Assembly: GCF_000350225.1 (NCBI RefSeq)
Contig: NW_005178984.1
Coordinates: 110,039-174,038 of the forward strand
Length of the DNA stretch: 64,000 bases
Reading direction: 5' to 3'
DNA from: Chondrus crispus
Lineage: Eukaryota > Rhodophyta > Florideophyceae > Gigartinales > Gigartinaceae
The notes beneath the pieces were generated by a model that made no database searches, had not been told where the DNA came from, and saw nothing but the letters and a program-made list of their open reading frames with translations. This document shows, one piece after another, positions 38,749 through 48,664 of this stretch. The translations under genes were made by a program, and so were the position numbers. Each line of letters opens with the position of its first letter. Positions within the stretch are counted from its first letter, which is position 1.

Positions 38749-39829
38749 ACAGTAGTCTCTCGATAATCGGAACTTGCGATAAAGGAAACTTCAACTTTGC
38801 GGGAACGCAAACCTGTACGAACCGTGCAGGATGAGACTCGTTTGTGCTGATGAGAGAGCGGAAAGCCCACTTCGCTTTCCTTCAAGACGGGTCGATCCGA
38901 CACTGCCGTACAGTAATCAGGCGGATGTGAAAATTCGTGGAAAACTCACATGTCCCGAGTTTTCGGTATGCTGTGAGTTTTGCGAAACTCGTCTGAAAAT
39001 TTTGCAATCAGAGAATCCGAGCAATCTCGCGGCCAAAACACGTGTTTTCGCGACTTTACGGACAATGTTAGTAACGTTGTCCGTATATTGATACGTAACG
39101 TTGTCCGTATATTGATATATTTTTACAGTAGTCTCTCGATAATCGGAACTTGCGATAAAGGAAACTTCAACTTTGCGGGAACGCAAACCGGTACGAACCG
39201 TGCAGGATGAGACTCGTTTGTGCTGATGAGAGAGCGGAAAGCCCACTTCGCTTTCCTTCAAGACGGGTCGATCCGACACTGCCGTACAGTAATCAGGCGG
39301 ATGTGAAAACTCGTGGAAAACTCACATGTCCCGAGTTTTCGGTATGCTGTGAGTTTTGCGAAACTCGTCTGAAAATTTTGCAATCAGAGAATCCGAGCAA
39401 TCTCGCGGCCAAAACACGTGTTTTCGCGACTTTACGTATATTGATACGTAACGTTGTCCGTATATTGATATATTTTTACAGTAGTCTCTCGATAATCGGA
39501 ACTTGCGATAAAGGGAGCTTCAACTTTGCGGGAACGCAAACCGGTACGAACCGTGCAGGATGAGACTCGTTTGTGCTGATGAGAGAGCGGAAAGCCCACT
39601 TCGCTTTCCTTCAAGACGGGTCGATCCGACACTGCCGTACAGTAATCAGGCGGATGTGAAAACTCGTGGAAAACTCACATGTCCCGAGTTTTCGGTATGC
39701 TGTGAGTTTTGCAAAACTCGTCTGAAAATTTTGCAATCAGAGAATCCGAGCAATCTCGCGGCCAAAACACGTGTTTTCGCGACTTTACGGACAATGTTAG
39801 TAACGTTGTCCGTATATTGATATATTTTT
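38749..39829. repeat. satellite, three tandem units
   Basis: Same unit as 30956-32768, reversed. Units start with ACAGTAGTCTCTCG near 38750, 39125 and 39478. It ends in TATATTTTT (39821-39829), which is the target duplication of the MULE. The MULE therefore inserted into this satellite. Confidence 0.9.
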
Positions 39830-39992
39830 GGGCCAGTTTGCGTTTAGGGGGGCGACCAGGTGCATTTTAGTGGCAACAGAGGGGTGAAATCGGAAATGTT
39901 GGAGAGAACAAGGGGTGACGTTGGTAAGTTTGCAAGACGTACCCATCCGATAGAGGTTTATTTGTAAGGATCACTGTGGCGACCATCGCAAG

Positions 39993-42485
39993 TCAGAGGT
40001 GGCAGGAAAGAAATTTGCAGGTAAAGAGGGGCGACAACAGTTGCCAACAGTGGACAGTGCAATATTTTGTACAAGATAAGGGGCGACTTCGGATACTGCG
40101 GCGGTACTGAAGGATAGGGTACTCTGCGGTATCCCCGTACAGCTGCTTCAGAGAGCAGTCCTTCATCGTGTGATCCGATAACCGACACAAAGAACAGGAG
40201 TACACACGCTTCTTCTTGGCGGCAGGGCCTTTTTCGTACCAGTTTTTCTTACGCCTCCCAGCCCTCTTAACTGGACGACCGCGCGGTGGCGGCAAAGCTT
40301 TGGGAATTTGCAGATTCTGCCTCTTCGCAACAAGCTTCTTTGCACTGCATATAACATTGTCGACGCATGCTTGCGAAGGAAGATTGTAATCAACATTTTC
40401 GTATTGCTTGACCCAAGTTGCTGTTAGGTGGCGATCTTCAATAAATCGATGAAGCTTACTTTCTCCATACTTCTCGATGAGAACATCAGTTTCATGCCAG
40501 CACGGAAATCCAGATCCGTTTGTGGAATAAGCGCAACATAGTGGAGGGGTTTGGGGATTCTTACTCAGTGTGACATGGCGCAGCACAGTTCCATTCTGCT
40601 GACTAGCTACTGTCACCTCCATTTGAGATGTCCCATCCAGGAAACGGATGGAGGACTGATATGCGCGAGCTCGCTGAATTAGGTATGCAAGGTGGCTCTC
40701 TGTACGAGCCGGAACTGGAGATGAACAGGATAAGGCGCTTTCTTGACGACGCAGAAACTTTGTCCTTTGCACAAGGACAACCCTTGTAAGCATCTTCTGA
40801 GGCTCAACGGAACGTATGTTATTCCTCAGGTCTGCGGAAATTTGGCTTTCTGCTCCTTGTGACGTTGTCACAAGGTCTTGTAGGTTAGAAAATGCCCTGT
40901 AGACTTCAGCATCCTTGAAGCGACCCAAATAGATCTTCTGTTTCTCTGGAAACTCCTCTTTCAGGGCTCGCACATGTTCTCTTGACGGAGCATTGACTGC
41001 TCGTTCATACAAAAGAATGGCGACGCCCTTATTTGAACCTAGTTGGGCAGACATGTTCTTCTTCACGTGAAGGGGATCAAGGAACAAAGACGCATTTTTC
41101 ATCACATCTCTGTACGCTGCATCAATTGATTTCTCTTGATCGACGATTGTCACCCTCTTCTCAGTGTCAAATCCAGGAATGTCAGCACATGCCTGGAACA
41201 CCTTGCCCCATGAGCTCTTGTTCTCCGGACCAACGAAGTGGGCAAAAACGATGGGGTGAAGCTGATGATTAGCATCGTACCCGACCACTTGAAATGTTGT
41301 CCCATACGATTGCAGCCCTACTCCATCACAGTGAGCGGCATCCGCGCTTGCTGTCAGACGGCCACTCTCGCAGTAGCTCTTCGCAATGGAAGGAACGAAC
41401 AACAATCCACTGTAGTAGCGGCCGTCTTCAATATCAAATACGTCCACATCTTCAGAATTAAACGTAGCATCGCTTGGTAGGTCATTCCCCTTCCTGCACT
41501 GTTCGAAAATGTGTCGAGCCGCCTTCATCCGTTGCGCCTTCACCTCCGCTGCACTGCAATAGAAGATGTCCACCCTATGCCCCACCCCCCTAAGCAAATC
41601 GGCGTACCCTTCCAATGCGGCCATGTCCACCGCCCTAGAGATTGTAAAGTGACGAAGCAGATCTCGTCTAATACTTCGATAGTGACTGTATGGAGGTTGA
41701 CGGAAGTATATGCGCTTGGCTCGAACAACCGAAGCAATCACTTTGCAAGGCACATTCGGATCATCTTGCATATGCTCCAGAATTGCTCGAGCAACCTGCT
41801 GCGGGGTGTACGCAGGTGCACACAACGACGAACGTGACGTGATTTTCATTGGGCTGTCAGCGACGTGTTGTCCAAAACACTCATTAAGGTGGTCTTGGTA
41901 CTTGTTCAGCTTCCAAAGACCCGTTTTTGGTTGCCAATCGAACACAAATGTGGAAGAACATCCATCTGTGCGGCATTTAATGCGCACTTTTACAGTAGTC
42001 TGCAAAATATTCACTCCCCGTTGCACCCCGAGAATCGCCGTGTGAGCTCGAATGAGCTGCTCACATCTCCACCGGGCATTCAATGCCATCCCCACCTTCG
42101 GTCTTACGTCCACAATTGGACGAGGCTTCCATGTCATCGCAGGCAATCGTTCCGCTCGCAGAGCTTCCTTCGCACGGAGCATGGTTCGGTGCTTCGATTG
42201 GCGCTTTTGCAACGCTAGACGACTTTTCTTGTCAGTGCCATCCGGAATGGGATCTTCAGTACGCTCCTCTATTTCTTCTTCCTCGATTTCAATGGCAATG
42301 TACCGCATGGGGTCGAAGTCCTCGTCCGACCTATTTTCTTCATCGGAAGCAGTGGCCAAGCGCCCGGGTGCTTCTCCTTGCTCCTCCATGTCACCCCCCG
42401 TTTCCTCACTACCTACTTTATCTCCTTCATCATCGAAATCAACGGAGTCGACATCCTCTTCCATTCTCACCCCATCCCCAGACAC
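39993..42485 (-). CDS. MULE transposase
   Basis: 830 codons from MSGDGVRM. The first 90 residues are acidic. Residues about 150-230 form a FLYWCH/FAR1-like DNA-binding region with paired Cys/His (CRTDGCSSTF...HLNECFGQH). The MULE core follows: ASADAAHCDG (first Asp, about 400), TIVDQEKSID (second Asp, about 470) and a downstream Glu. A SWIM-type zinc motif (CCAYSTNGSGFPCWH, about 660) and a basic segment come next. A CCHC knuckle CSLCRLSDHTMKDC lies near 780. All parts expected of MuDR-type transposases are present and the frame is intact. The left-arm fragment at 30106 is its broken duplicate. Confidence 0.9.
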   Translation of the reverse strand: MSGDGVRMEEDVDSVDFDDEGDKVGSEETGGDMEEQGEAPGRLATASDEENRSDEDFDPMRYIAIEIEEEEIEERTEDPIPDGTDKKSRLALQKRQSKHRTMLRAKEALRAERLPAMTWKPRPIVDVRPKVGMALNARWRCEQLIRAHTAILGVQRGVNILQTTVKVRIKCRTDGCSSTFVFDWQPKTGLWKLNKYQDHLNECFGQHVADSPMKITSRSSLCAPAYTPQQVARAILEHMQDDPNVPCKVIASVVRAKRIYFRQPPYSHYRSIRRDLLRHFTISRAVDMAALEGYADLLRGVGHRVDIFYCSAAEVKAQRMKAARHIFEQCRKGNDLPSDATFNSEDVDVFDIEDGRYYSGLLFVPSIAKSYCESGRLTASADAAHCDGVGLQSYGTTFQVVGYDANHQLHPIVFAHFVGPENKSSWGKVFQACADIPGFDTEKRVTIVDQEKSIDAAYRDVMKNASLFLDPLHVKKNMSAQLGSNKGVAILLYERAVNAPSREHVRALKEEFPEKQKIYLGRFKDAEVYRAFSNLQDLVTTSQGAESQISADLRNNIRSVEPQKMLTRVVLVQRTKFLRRQESALSCSSPVPARTESHLAYLIQRARAYQSSIRFLDGTSQMEVTVASQQNGTVLRHVTLSKNPQTPPLCCAYSTNGSGFPCWHETDVLIEKYGESKLHRFIEDRHLTATWVKQYENVDYNLPSQACVDNVICSAKKLVAKRQNLQIPKALPPPRGRPVKRAGRRKKNWYEKGPAAKKKRVYSCSLCRLSDHTMKDCSLKQLYGDTAEYPILQYRRSIRSRPLSCTKYCTVHCWQLLSPLFTCKFLSCHL

Positions 42486-42509
42486 CCCTAAATTCTCGCC
42501 ATCGCCATG

Positions 42510-43328
42510 CTAAGCTTCCACTCTGTCCTCACGGCACTCAGGAGTGAGATCCTCTTCTCTTATTTCTTCTGTATCGCGAAAAGACCACAAAGGAGAACGG
42601 GTGTGGAACGGTGGTGGTGTCGTAAATTCCTCGACTTCATGATCATGAACATCACTCGCCATTGCATCTCTGTACGGACCATCTTCGTCTCTCTCGGCAC
42701 ATTCACTCTCCGTCTCAGCCTGCAAATAGGCAGCCTTCGCCCTCTCCGCTCTCTCCTTTTCCTCCCTCTCCTCCCTCTCCTTTCGCAACTGTACAGCCCT
42801 AGCCCTCTCTTCCATTTCCTTTTTCAACTGCACAGCCCTTGCTCTCTCCTTCCTTTCCTTTTGCAACCGCGCAGCCCTAGCTCTCTCTTCCCCTTCCTTT
42901 CTAAATTTCCCAGCCCTTGCTCTCCCCTCCCTCTCCCGCTCCGCTTGTTCCTCGCTATCACCACCAACCTCCGAAGCGCCCTTCTCAGCCTCCTTCTCAC
43001 ACCGATCGTCGTCCGCATCTTCTCTCTCACGTTTGCTTCTGTATCGGTGCTGCTGCGCAGCGCGCTCCATTCTGTCAAGAGAAATTTCCCGTTGGGAAGA
43101 AGTCTTGCTGAAAACGATGAACGCCGGAAGCAAAACGGCGTCACCATCCTTAATATTGTCATCACTCTCCTTAATGTTCTCATGCAGTTCCTTGTACCGT
43201 ACCTCGCTTTCAGCTTGCTGCATAGCTCGCGTGAGTACCTTCATACACCTATCCGCACAACGCGGCTGCACTGCGTGTACCTTATCCGGGTGGACTAGAA
43301 CTGCAAGGCGTCGGTAGTGCTTTTTCAT
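42510..43328 (-). CDS. J-domain protein ORF inside the MULE
   Basis: ATG at 43328 (MKKHYRRL), 272 codons, ending 24 bp before the transposase start. It opens inside helix II of a DnaJ J-domain with the HPD motif (VLVHPDKVHA). The coherent frame extends a little upstream (SPRNATLRE) until a TGA, so helix I is missing or in an unseen exon. The remainder is a long Arg/Glu/Lys coiled coil (about residues 90-200) and an acidic tail. J-domains recruit Hsp70. Here it may be a captured host fragment (Pack-MULE style) or an element gene. The close same-strand spacing would also suit one transcript. Confidence 0.6.
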   Translation of the reverse strand: MKKHYRRLAVLVHPDKVHAVQPRCADRCMKVLTRAMQQAESEVRYKELHENIKESDDNIKDGDAVLLPAFIVFSKTSSQREISLDRMERAAQQHRYRSKREREDADDDRCEKEAEKGASEVGGDSEEQAEREREGRARAGKFRKEGEERARAARLQKERKERARAVQLKKEMEERARAVQLRKEREEREEKERAERAKAAYLQAETESECAERDEDGPYRDAMASDVHDHEVEEFTTPPPFHTRSPLWSFRDTEEIREEDLTPECREDRVEA

Positions 43329-43485
43329 TTCACGCAATGTTGCGTTACGAGGAGATACGCAAAAAATTCAAAGAGGGGTGTGAGTCCTTCTTCCACAGTG
43401 GCGATGTGTCGAATTCCCTGCGCCATAGTTTGAGGCAGTACGCGCATTTTGAAAACAATGCGGAAAGCGAGGGAAGAATTTCAGT

Positions 43486-43689
43486 GAGCGGCAAAGGGGT
43501 GACAAGAGTGGCGAGATGAGGTGTTGTGGGGGTGAGAGATGGTAAGGGGGGTGACAGCTGCGCCGCGATCATGCCTCAGATATCTCCGAGCGGCAAAGGG
43601 GTGACAAGTGTGGCGAGATGAGGTGTTGTGGAGGTGAGAGATGGTAAGGGGGGTGACAGCTGCGCCGCGATCATGCCTCAGATATCCCC
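43486..43689. repeat. two 102-bp tandem repeats in the MULE 5' region
   Basis: Copies at 43486-43587 and 43588-43689 begin GAGCGGCAAAGGGGTGACAAG and end near ATGCCTCAGATATC. They lie between the J-domain ORF and the right terminal repeat, where transposase-binding or promoter repeats are common. Confidence 0.85.
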
Positions 43690-43940
43690 ACAAATATCCT
43701 TCGTTCTGGAAATTTCGTGCTTAAAGTCCCTTAAAATCCTCGGTTACTTGTCATTTTGGAGTACTATACCGGCGACACACTTCGCATTTGTTGTTTTGGG
43801 CTGGTGACCAAATGCGGTAAAAGGCGACATTTCGCGTGTCGGGTCTGTCATGCTGCTGTTTTTCCTCCCTTCGCCCCGCGCTTGCAACAACAATTCACAA
43901 TTCGGACCCTGTTGACAGCAGAAAAGTCAATTTCACCTCT
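43690..43940. other. MULE subterminal region, no gene seen
   Basis: About 250 bp between the 102-bp repeats and the terminal repeat. No ORF with features; presumably 5' non-coding DNA of the element. Confidence 0.5.
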
Positions 43941-44001
43941 TTATCACCGCAAAAATGCACCTAGTCGCCCCCCTAAACGCAACATTATCTCTATATTTTT
44001 A

Positions 44002-45495
44002 CAGTAGTCTCTCGATAATCGGAACCTGCGATAAAGGGAACTTCGCCATAAACGGAACCGACATCGGTCCACCGAGCTGGACGAAGGCAAATTTTAATGA
44101 AAAAATAACTTCGGTTCCGCTCTTGATTAGCGGAACATACACAACGCTTCATTATAGCCTCTGCAGCTGCATTGTAGGTGCAATTCCCCTTTAAAACATA
44201 AAAAGTTCGTTTCCTTGTCTACTATTCTGAACGAATAAATAGTTTCTTCTACTGTTCTGAACGGATAAATAGCAGAAAAATGTATTTAGGCCAATAAAAG
44301 CAGCAAATGCATCTCCATTCCGAATCCCAACTCCCCGCTGAGCGACACGGCCACCATGGGCCATACACTTACCGTCCAACAGAAGAAAAAAATCGTCGAG
44401 GAAAGGGACCGACGTTTGGAGAAAGGCGAAAAAAGTACTCAGCAGGCACTGGGGCTTTGGGCGAAAATTAATTTCAAGCTGACCAAGGCTCCGATTAAAT
44501 CCGCACTGTCACGGCTTTTCGCACAGTCTGCTTTTCTGCGCAAAAATAATCCCCGTCACATTGCAAAGAAAAGGCGCAACAAGCTGGGGAAAAATCATGC
44601 CCTGAAGGATGCACTGTTTAACTGGGTTTGCGAGCAGCATGCACGCCGCATCAACATTAATGGCGACATGATTCGCCATAAAGCTCTAAAAATACAGACA
44701 TTAGCCAATGAAAAAATTCCAGGTGAACAACGAATTAATCTCAAGTTCTCTGAGGGGTGGTTGGATAATTTTAAGAACAGATGGAACCTCCGGGTTTTTA
44801 AATCCCATGGAGAGTCAGGTGATGCAGATGTGAATGCCCTCAGTCGCGAACTCCCAAAACTGAGGGAAATTGTGGCACAGTATGCCAAAAAAGACGTCTT
44901 TAATGCCGATGAGTGCGGATTATTTTTTTCTGTGGCTCCGGATAAGACGACTGCGGCAGAACCGCTACCAGGGCGTAAAAAAGCAAAAGAAAGAATCACC
45001 TTCATGCCATGTGCAAACGCTGATGGCAGCGAAAAGTTTGAGTTGATGGTCATAGGACACGCCTGGAAACATCGCGTCTTTAAAAAGAAAACTGGAGCTG
45101 AGCTGGGCTTTGACTACCACGCGAACGAGAAAGCATGGATGACAAGCACTCTGTTTTATGACTGGCTTCGTCGTTTTCACTCATATGTTTGCAGTTCGCC
45201 AGGACGCAAGGTGCTACTGCTGATTGACAATTGTAGTGCTCATGGAACTGCTGAGACGTTGCCTGAGATGCCCAACCTTCGCATAGTTTACCTTCCGTCC
45301 AACTGTACATCGAAGGTACAGCCCATGGATGCAGGAGTAATTGCAGCACTAAAGCTTCGCTACAAAAAACTACATATGGACAGAGCTTTAGACAAACTCG
45401 AGGCGGACGTCAAGAAGATTTACAAAGTTGATGTTTTAACGGCTATGAGGTGGTTTAAGCGTGCGTGGAATGACCTTCCTCGCGAACTCATCCGT
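44002..45495 (+). mobile_element. Tigger/jerky-like DNA transposon, 3' end cut by gypsy-2
   Basis: Begins after TA (44000-44001) with CAGTAGTCTCTCGATAATCG, a terminus of the type found in pogo/Tigger elements and identical to the satellite unit start. The right end is lost at 45496, where the gypsy-2 LTR starts with TGTAG. Confidence 0.8.
44356..45495 (+). pseudogene. Tigger-like DDE transposase, C-terminus replaced by LTR
   Basis: ATG in a strong Kozak context (CCACCATGG). 380 codons of transposase: CENP-B-type helix-turn-helix (1-140), FNADECGLFF (first Asp, about 183), LLLIDNCSAHG (second, about 285) and KVQPMDAGVI (third, about 320). The frame then enters LTR sequence at ELIR and runs 35 foreign codons to a TAG at 45601. 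The core is nearly complete; only the extreme C-terminus is lost, so residual activity is conceivable but unlikely. Confidence 0.85.
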
Positions 45496-46055
45496 GTAGT
45501 ACAATTGCGTACCACGATCACCCCGGGGAGATGTGAACCGGACGGAAGAGTGGGTGCTACTGTAGCGACCGGGCTTGCACGCGCCCGTAGCGGAGGACAG
45601 TAGTTCCCCGCGGGTCACACGTGCTACAACCGCTGGCGTGGCCACGGGCACACGTGTGTAATCCGTACGGTTATAAGTAATAATTAGTAGTTAATGGCAC
45701 AAATTTATTAATTGTGTACAGTAGCTGGTATACAGTAAGTAACAGCTACTGTAGCGGGACAGGTGTCCTGGCGTCCCACTTAGGGGTTAAGACCGGGGGC
45801 ACCTGCCCCGTCCCAGTAAAGAGGGGGCAGACTCGCCTCCCTTCCCTTTACGGCTAAGTGCTAACACCGTTCCGGTTTTCCTTTAGCTCGGGCTTCTAAC
45901 CCGTGACCGGCCATCCGGGTATAACACCACCGACCGGCTGCGCGTCACCGGCCACGTGAGCCTTCCCTCTTTTCGAGTCCATCCGTACGGTTTTTATCCG
46001 CGCGTGGGTAACCCAGCGTTGCGCGCTCCCTCACCTCTAACCCCCCTCGTTCCCA
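45496..46055 (+). repeat. gypsy-2 5' LTR (boundaries provisional)
   Basis: Starts TGTAGTACAATTGCG directly after the broken transposase. It contains several CTACTGTA inverted motifs and an AT-rich core around 45680-45720. It ends ...TTCCCA, then G and TGGTCGGGACGAAGG (46057-46071) as the probable primer binding site, the same LTR-one base-TGG spacing as gypsy-1. No second copy is available to confirm. Confidence 0.55.
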
Positions 46056-46208
46056 GTGGTCGGGACGAAGGTAGTTATACCACATTTTGGTACTCTTGTG
46101 GAGGGTATAACTACAGAGGTTGAGCCCGCACTGGATCGCCAGCGCGAGCAATTACCAATCGGATTGAAAGAGGTCGAAAATCACCGCGTCGATCGCCAGT
46201 GATCATCG

Positions 46209-48664
46209 ATGATAAACCGTGCGGATTCCGCCGGAGAAGATACCGCCTCCGGGCGAGCAAGTACCTGCAGTGGCAGAGGCGCACAGCGCCCCCGGATCGA
46301 CAATCCGAAAGCCCTGCTACGCCCGCCGTCTACCAGGGGCCAGAAGACCCCTTCCGTTTCGGACACCACCGCCGGGCTACCGGCTGGTGGGGGAAACCGC
46401 GTACAAGTACTGTACGACGCGTTACTCCCGCGATTACAAACCTGGATGGAGGAATTCCTCGCTGAGTAATTACCCCAGGTCGTCCAGGTTTGCCTCGACC
46501 GAACGGTATCCGGGCTGGTGGCGGAACAAGCGGACGCCGCGCTCCGCGCCCTGTTGGACGAGAAGATCGCCCCCCTCGTACGCGACGAGGTGGTGGCCGC
46601 GCTCGCCGCGGAGGAGGACGAATCTCCCACCGCATTGGCTCTAAAGGGAGCTATTAGCTCCGCCGTGGCCATTTGTCTGGCCACGACATTTACAACCGAA
46701 ACGGGACGCGCGGCACCGCCGCCGGCGCCGCGCCATGAAACCGTTCCGGGCTCAAGCAATTATACCGCTGATCCGATCGGCGCCGTACCCGGGATTGATA
46801 GGATGGACCCTCACCCGGAGGGTAGAGCCATCTATCTCCCAACCGTTCACGGTGATACAGGGAGAACTACAGAAAATGTCCTCCCCATACTCGCCGGTAC
46901 AGGTGACCCCCGCGGGACAGAAAACTGCCTGGGGCTCCCCGAGACAGAAAATCGGAACCCGTACCGGTTGAGCACAAGACGTGCACCCGGCACGCGCAGA
47001 ACCGAAGCGGAATACACCCGGTATTCCGACGCAGAAGACCCCCGTCACAGGACGGATGAAAACTGCGAGGAACGCCGCTGGCGATACCGCGATAACCGCG
47101 AGGCGCGCCACGGGCGATACCGCGATGCCGGAGGGGGAGGATACCCCTCCGATGACGACCAACCCGGTTCGGAAGGTTCTCGCAGGCGGGGCCACAGGGC
47201 ACGCCGCGATAGAAGCGAGACCGTCACCGCCAAGAACCGTCCGACTCGGAAGACTACAGTACCAAGTCGGGTGAGGAGCGTCGTCGCTCAAGCAGACACC
47301 GCCGGGCTGCTCCAAGGAGCGACGAGCGACGGCCTACGGTAATCAGGCCGCTCAATGACCTGTTTACCAAGGCCGTCAACTACAAGACCTACCGCCTGGA
47401 ACGGCGTAGCTCGCGCTACGACTCTACAGTAGCGCGGCACACTAACCGTTACCGGAAGAAACTGGACGTGCAGATGAGGTCCCACACGTTCAGTGGTCAA
47501 GATAAGATTGCGGTATTGGGATTCCTCGCACGCCTCAAGATGGCGTGCGACCACAACGGGATCACCGAGGGAGCCGCCGTGTGGTGCTTCCAATTCTACC
47601 TCACCGGTCAGGCTCACGCCCTACTCCATTCCCGTCTCAATGGAAATACCATGGCGGTTGACGTGGAGCGGCGCGAACTGCTCAGGACGTACCCGCAGGG
47701 TGTCAACTTTTTGTTGCGTACCTATGCGACTGATGAGGTAATTTCCGAAGCGGTTGGTGACGTGACCTCCTTCCGTCAAAGTTCGAACACGACGGAGGAG
47801 GTCTACAATAACCACCTCTGGGACAAGGCCCTCCGATGCGGTACGGTATTCTCCGACCGGCGGTTGAAGTCCCTATTCGTCGAGGGGTTACTTCCCGCCA
47901 CGTGCGCACAGGTCCGCAATTACCTCGCTACGCACCCGGATGTGGATTACCAATCCGTGGCTCGATACGCGCAAGCGATAGGGGAAACCAATCGGGCTTC
48001 CCGCCGGCAGGGGATGTCAGCCATGGCATCCCGGGAGCCGTCCGGAGCGGCCAGAAGATTCGAACGTACCGCCAGGACACGGCCCGTGCTGTCCGTTGAG
48101 TCGGCATCCGACATCCCGACAGCTGGAGGATCCGTGGCAGAAGAAATCTTGGCCGTGACGGACCACACCGCGACCCCAAGCTCGTAAAGTTCGCCGCCGA
48201 CGAGTTATTACCCGTCGCCGGCAGCCTCGGCATCAGGCGCCGCGGGTCCGCCCGCTAACGCGGGCGATGTGCGCGCAGGACCGTACGGGAGGCAGAGGCA
48301 GAACCCACGGGTCCGGTTCTCCAGTGGGGGATTCCTCGGACCGCCGCCGTGTCGGTTCTGCCTTGACACTACGCACCGACAAGAGGAGTGTCCCGTCGTT
48401 GCCGATGCGGGCCTGCGGGCCAAGCTTCTGGAGGCACGAGAGGCCAACTACCAGAAGCTACGCATCCGGCAGGGCCTCCGTCCGGGATCCCCGTTCAACC
48501 GCCAGGGGCCGTCCGCTTGGAGAAACCAGCGTCCGACGGCCCCCGCGGGCGTGAACGTGATAGAAGAGCCGCACCACGGCCCTACTGAAGACCACGTGGT
48601 GCAAGCCGCGGAGGAAACCCGCGAAGACCTGCTGCTCACCGGGGAAGCCAGGGAGGATGCGTAG
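46209..48664 (+). pseudogene. gag: gypsy-2 Gag, two stops and one frameshift
   Basis: Begins ATG ATA AAC (MINRADSAG). TAA at 46467-46469, a frameshift near 47215, TAA at 48185-48187, terminal TAG at 48662-48664. The capsid-like core (LFTKAVNYKTYRLE... to about 48000) parallels gypsy-3 Gag (LFKKLLSYRTYRLR). A zinc knuckle CRFCLDTTHRQEEC lies near 48350. Arg/Asp-rich stretches lie around 47000-47300. The most damaged gag of the three gypsy elements. Confidence 0.82.

Larger units (their letters stand above)
37025..40677 (-). repeat. right arm of large inverted duplication
   Basis: Mirror of 30106-34491 with three satellite units in place of five. Beyond 40677 the MULE continues in full, whereas the left arm ends in copia-2, so this arm keeps the original context and the left one is the copy. 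Confidence 0.93.
39830..43991 (-). mobile_element. complete MULE (Mutator-like) transposon carrying two ORFs
   Basis: TATATTTTT at 39821-39829 and again at 43992-44000 is a 9-bp target duplication, the hallmark of Mutator elements. Terminal repeats share TTGCGTTTAGGGGGGCGAC, then AGGTGCATTTT, with the outermost bases diverged. Inside are a transposase gene and, upstream of it, a J-domain ORF on the same strand. Length 4,162 bp. Confidence 0.9.

Noticed and set aside
31154..39820. Many 80-120-codon ORFs repeated every about 355 bp on both strands
   Set aside because: They are translations of the tandem satellite, identical in each unit and present on both strands, so no evidence for coding.
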